Part shown: positions 61,508 through 64,000 of the stretch, in pieces
How positions within the stretch are numbered: the stretch's first letter is position 1
How the letters are laid out: every line of letters starts with the position of its first letter
From: an uncultured Armatimonadota bacterium
Lineage (GTDB): Bacteria > Armatimonadota > Fimbriimonadia > Fimbriimonadales > Fimbriimonadaceae
DNA: 64,000 nucleotides
NCBI GenBank assembly: GCA_903899015.1
Contig: CAIUHP010000030.1
Span: 1 to 64,000 of the forward strand
Reading direction: 5' to 3'
Position numbers and translations under genes: made by a program
Notes under the pieces: model-generated
What the model was told of the DNA's origin: nothing
Seen by the model: only the letters and a program-made list of their open reading frames with translations
The model's database searches: none

Positions 61508-62353
61508 ATGAAATTAGGCCGCTTTGCAATTCTCATGATCGGAATCCTAATCTGTGTAGGATTCTTGAGCTGGGGCATTTTCTATCAGATGATGCCTAAC
61601 AATAAGGAAATCGCCATGCTTGAAAAGGCGACTGCGGACAACAAAGATCAGGCCGCGCTAATGCCAAAGGCAAAAATGCGACGTGAAGAAGCCGTGAAGA
61701 TGGTGGAAGCCAAGGCTGCCGAGTGGGCAAAGACCGTTGCCTTGCGAACGCCGAATACTTCGGTCCGCGATGGAGGCATTGACCTCTCAATCGATCCTTG
61801 GCAGTTAATGGTCGAGACTCCTAGATTTAGGAATGCGATCCAGCAAGCAGTTAATACTCAAGTCAAGAAAGGTGGCGTTAAAGTTGTTAATGGGCCAGCG
61901 GTTCCGCTAGTCGATACGACACAACCTGCCAATCAACTGCTAGCAAGCTTCTTCAACTACCCGGCAATTCCGTTCCCAGTCGTTATTTTTGACTTCGGTA
62001 CAGTCACCGTGCAGGGAACTTATAAGCAAATCATGGACAATGTTCGCGCTTATAAGACAATGCCGCACTATTTGGCCGTCGCAGACGGTCTAAGAATTGA
62101 CGGTACATCACCGAACCTAACCGGAACTTACAACTTGACAATCGTTGGGTTCATCCGAGCTAAGAAGATTGCTCCGGCTGTAAACGAAGGTGCGGCCGCA
62201 GCCGCAACGGGTGGCTTTGGAGGCGCTGGCGGCTTCCCCGGTGGCCCAGGAGGTCCTGGCGGATTTGGTGGACCCGGCGGAGCTGGCCGAGGTGCCGGTG
62301 CTCGCGGTGGCGGTAACGGACCTTCAATGTCCAAGGCACAGGCAGGCTCTTAG
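61508..62353 (+). CDS. pilO: Type IV pilus alignment protein PilO
   Basis: This is a 281-aa inner-membrane partner of PilN. MKLGRFAILMIGILICVGFLSWGIFY is the anchor helix. A coiled region (KEIAMLEKATADNKDQ) follows. The globular region includes FDFGTVTVQGTYKQIMDNVRAY, as in PilO. The C-terminal tail, after about residue 230, is almost entirely glycine and proline (GGFGGAGGFPGGPGGPGG), as in the neighbours. Identity relies on order after pilN and on general fold signs, as PilO sequences diverge strongly. Confidence 0.8.
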   Translation: MKLGRFAILMIGILICVGFLSWGIFYQMMPNNKEIAMLEKATADNKDQAALMPKAKMRREEAVKMVEAKAAEWAKTVALRTPNTSVRDGGIDLSIDPWQLMVETPRFRNAIQQAVNTQVKKGGVKVVNGPAVPLVDTTQPANQLLASFFNYPAIPFPVVIFDFGTVTVQGTYKQIMDNVRAYKTMPHYLAVADGLRIDGTSPNLTGTYNLTIVGFIRAKKIAPAVNEGAAAAATGGFGGAGGFPGGPGGPGGFGGPGGAGRGAGARGGGNGPSMSKAQAGS

Positions 62354-62355
62354 GA
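62352..62355 (+). promoter_or_regulatory. AGGA motif choosing the pilP start
   Basis: AGGA overlaps the pilO stop codon and is 9 nt before the ATG at 62365, but directly abuts the ATG at 62356. This favours the later start and implies reinitiation after pilO. Confidence 0.4.
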
Positions 62356-62364
62356 ATGCTAGTC

Positions 62365-63144
62365 ATGGGTAAGAAAAACAAGTTCATGAACAACACGATT
62401 CTTCTAGGTACGCGTAGTTCGATCCGAGCTCTAGCACTTAGTGCCATTGTCGTTGCTGCGTTTGGTTGCGGTGGTGGAAACGCTGGTTCTTCATCAAGCG
62501 CGTCGCCAAGCGTTAGCACTCCCACTGCGGTGGCTTATACACCGAAGAGTGTGGATGCGGGTGTTCCCGTTGATCGATCTACCGATACAAAGCCTCATGC
62601 AGCACTTGTGGCCGCATCATCAAGATTTGGCTATCGTGCCGATCCCTTCTCATTGACGAAGGAAGAGCAGGCGTACGATCATCAGCAGGAATCAGAGCGC
62701 GTTATCTCTTCGATGGGTGGCTTTACCGTTGACTTCGAGCAGAAAGAAGACAAAACTGAAGATGTCGTACCTGAGGAGCCACAGCCTTATCGCCGATTAG
62801 CTGGAATCGTAGTTGGAGACTCAGTACTCGCAATTATTGATATGGGTAACGGTCGTCCGGTTGAGATCATTCGACCAGGAATGAAGATTCCTGACACCGA
62901 GTGGACAGTTGTGTCGATCGACCAGGACAAAGCAGTTCTCCATCGAGATGGTCCTAATCGACCTCACACGGTAACCGTGCGACTCGAGAGCCCACCTGCT
63001 GGCGTTGGCGGTGCCACTGGTTTCGGTGGTGGCGGCCAGTTTGGCGGTCCTGGTGCACCTGGCCCTGGTGGCGCTGGTAGAGGTCCCCGTGCAGGCGGCG
63101 TCTCAAGCTCAGGCGGGGGAAGCCCGACTAATGCTGGTAACTAA
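62365..63144 (+). CDS. pilP: PilP-like pilus lipoprotein
   Basis: From the ATG at 62365 (AGGA 9 nt upstream; an ATG at 62356 would abut that site) the protein has 259 aa. A lipoprotein signal with lipobox AFGC (about residue 36) is followed by a Ser/Thr-rich linker and a charged stretch. The beta domain YRRLAGIVVGDSVLAIIDMGNGRPVEI with VVSIDQDKAVLHRDG matches the PilP/GspC homology region, which links PilNO to the secretin. The C-terminal tail is Gly-rich (GGATGFGGGGQFGG). Order pilM-N-O-P supports the call. Confidence 0.8.
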   Translation: MGKKNKFMNNTILLGTRSSIRALALSAIVVAAFGCGGGNAGSSSSASPSVSTPTAVAYTPKSVDAGVPVDRSTDTKPHAALVAASSRFGYRADPFSLTKEEQAYDHQQESERVISSMGGFTVDFEQKEDKTEDVVPEEPQPYRRLAGIVVGDSVLAIIDMGNGRPVEIIRPGMKIPDTEWTVVSIDQDKAVLHRDGPNRPHTVTVRLESPPAGVGGATGFGGGGQFGGPGAPGPGGAGRGPRAGGVSSSGGGSPTNAGN

Positions 63145-63219
63145 ATGAATCAGCACACACGTTTTGAAAACAATGAATCGGTAATGGATTGGGCCTTCTG
63201 TAGGTTCAGAGGTAAAAGA

Positions 63220-63912
63220 ATGAAAACAACGATGAAACTCGCTATGAGCGTTGCATTCGGCATTTTCTTGCTGGGTGCTATGCCGTCGGTTGCCTCGGCT
63301 CAGGAGGACATTTCTCAAAAACAGATTTCGTCTTTAGAGTTGGAGCAAGCCGATGTACGGGAAGCCCTAAGGGCACTGTTTAAGAACGTTAACGTTTCTT
63401 ACTCAATCGCTCCTGAAGTTCAGGGTCCTATCACTGTCAGCTTGAAGAATGTAACCTTCGAGACTGCTCTTCAAAACGTTCTCCGTCAAGTAGATGCGAC
63501 TTACCGCATCGAAGCTGGCGTGTATGAGATCGTCAAGAAAGCGGAGAGCATCGGTCCAAACCAGAAGACCGAAACCGACACCAAACCGGTTGACACAAAG
63601 ATCATTCGAAGAATCAAGATTCGCTCGGCAGATCCTGCCTTCATTGCGATGATGCTCGGTTCTAAAGAAGGCAATCAGAATTACGACGTAGCTCCTGAGA
63701 GAAGCACTCTCAATAAGACACAAGCTGCCGGTGGCGGTGGTGGTGGTCTCGGCGGCGGCGGTATGGGTGGTGGCGGTATGGGCGGCGGTGGCTTCGGCGG
63801 CGGCGGCATGGGCGGCGGCGGCATGGGCGGCGGCGGCATGAGCGGCGGCGGCATGGGCGGCGGTGGTGGTATGAGCGGCGGCGGTGGCGGTCGTGGCGGC
63901 TTCGGCGGCTAA
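63220..63912 (+). CDS. Secretin-associated STN-domain protein with a Gly-rich tail (split PilQ N-domain)
   Basis: This protein is 230 aa from the ATG at 63220 (frame open to 63145); AGAGG precedes it. A signal peptide ends at VASA-QE. Residues about 32-100 are a secretin/TonB N-terminal (STN/N0) domain: LEQADVREALRALFKNVNVSYSI, then GPITVSLKNVTFETALQNVL and YEIVKKAE. A second strand-rich segment (IIRRIKIRSADPAFIAMMLG) resembles the beginning of an N1 domain and then stops. The last 60 residues are (Met/Leu/Phe)-Gly4 repeats. PilQ usually has these N-domains and the channel in one chain; here they end before the next gene. Confidence 0.8.
   Translation: MKTTMKLAMSVAFGIFLLGAMPSVASAQEDISQKQISSLELEQADVREALRALFKNVNVSYSIAPEVQGPITVSLKNVTFETALQNVLRQVDATYRIEAGVYEIVKKAESIGPNQKTETDTKPVDTKIIRRIKIRSADPAFIAMMLGSKEGNQNYDVAPERSTLNKTQAAGGGGGGLGGGGMGGGGMGGGGFGGGGMGGGGMGGGGMSGGGMGGGGGMSGGGGGRGGFGG
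63738..63912 (+). repeat. GGC-rich tandem repeat coding for Gly4-Met units
   Basis: About 11 imperfect copies of a 15-bp unit (ATG GGC GGC GGC GGC and variants with TTC, CTC or ATG AGC). The wobble positions in the first copies vary (GGT/GGC), whereas the later copies are nearly pure GGC, a sign of recent expansion. This array encodes the tail of the STN protein. Confidence 0.8.
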
Positions 63913-63949
63913 TCGTTGGGTCAACTTAGAGGGTTTATGAGGATAGAAA

Positions 63950-64000
63950 TGAGTAAGAACTGGGCAAAAATGGCTGCGGTGGCGATTTTCGCCGGAGTAG
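63950..64000 (+). CDS. Start of an exported protein, probably the secretin PilQ (3' end outside window)
   Basis: Only 17 codons are visible: MSKNWAKMAAVAIFAGV, a basic start and hydrophobic stretch as in a signal peptide. GAGG lies 6 nt upstream of the ATG. The position after pilMNOP and the STN protein suggests the secretin gene, but no domain can be seen, so this is inference from order. Confidence 0.55.

Noticed and set aside
62128-62334. Minus-strand proline-rich frame opposite the PilO tail
   Set aside because: Reverse complement of glycine codons gives proline codons; no independent evidence.
63403-63924. Minus-strand open frame rich in Ala, His and Thr opposite the STN gene
   Set aside because: It mirrors the GGC repeat and the plus-strand gene with signal peptide and STN domain; no ribosome-binding site.

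Overview
This window looks like the chromosome of a free-living heterotrophic bacterium. The best guess is Armatimonadota (Fimbriimonadia-like). That is inference from gene content: prepilin-type proteins with a DGH-type end motif, a TIGR03790-like protein, several secreted glycosidases, and very large pilus-associated proteins. No 16S rRNA gene is present to settle it.

Left part (1-33 kb) is a mosaic of short operons. A 5'-truncated ISL3-type transposase ends 8 bp from a tRNA-Ala(GGC) gene. Then come a GNAT acetyltransferase, a formylglycine-generating-enzyme homologue with both catalytic cysteines, and a lone tryptophan-rich pseudopilin coupled to a small lipoprotein. A minus-strand operon (about 11.0 to 5.2 kb) encodes an NAD-linked molybdenum/tungsten formate dehydrogenase (fused NuoE/NuoF-like subunit plus catalytic subunit) and formate-tetrahydrofolate ligase, which together join formate, CO2 and folate C1 pools. 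Two secreted carbohydrate-active enzymes (GH20 and a divergent GH32) follow, then a TIGR03790-like protein and a VIT/vWA protein. After these are housekeeping genes: a DHFR-like reductase, tRNA-dihydrouridine synthase, PepC, CCA-adding enzyme, RuvC, a second GH20-type enzyme, HemW and ArgRS.

Right part (33-64 kb) is one long plus-strand type IV pilus / type II secretion-like locus. It starts with the motor and processing genes (pilB, pilT, pilC, prepilin peptidase). Next is a tightly packed module of exported proteins: a normal-sized pseudopilin, two giant pseudopilins (691 and 742 aa), a 1074-aa PilX-like protein, and two huge secreted beta-propeller proteins (1584 and 2284 aa). Most of these genes overlap by ATGA. 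After a strong terminator and a new promoter come pilM, pilN, pilO, pilP, a separate STN-domain protein and the start of a probable secretin gene, which runs off the window.

The most unusual aspect is this pilus locus. It combines giant minor pilins and PilY1-like giant partners in a coupled cassette, glycine-rich C-terminal tails shared by PilT, PilN, PilO, PilP and the STN protein, an NPF-containing acidic insertion in PilM, and a secretin N-domain that appears to be encoded as a separate gene.
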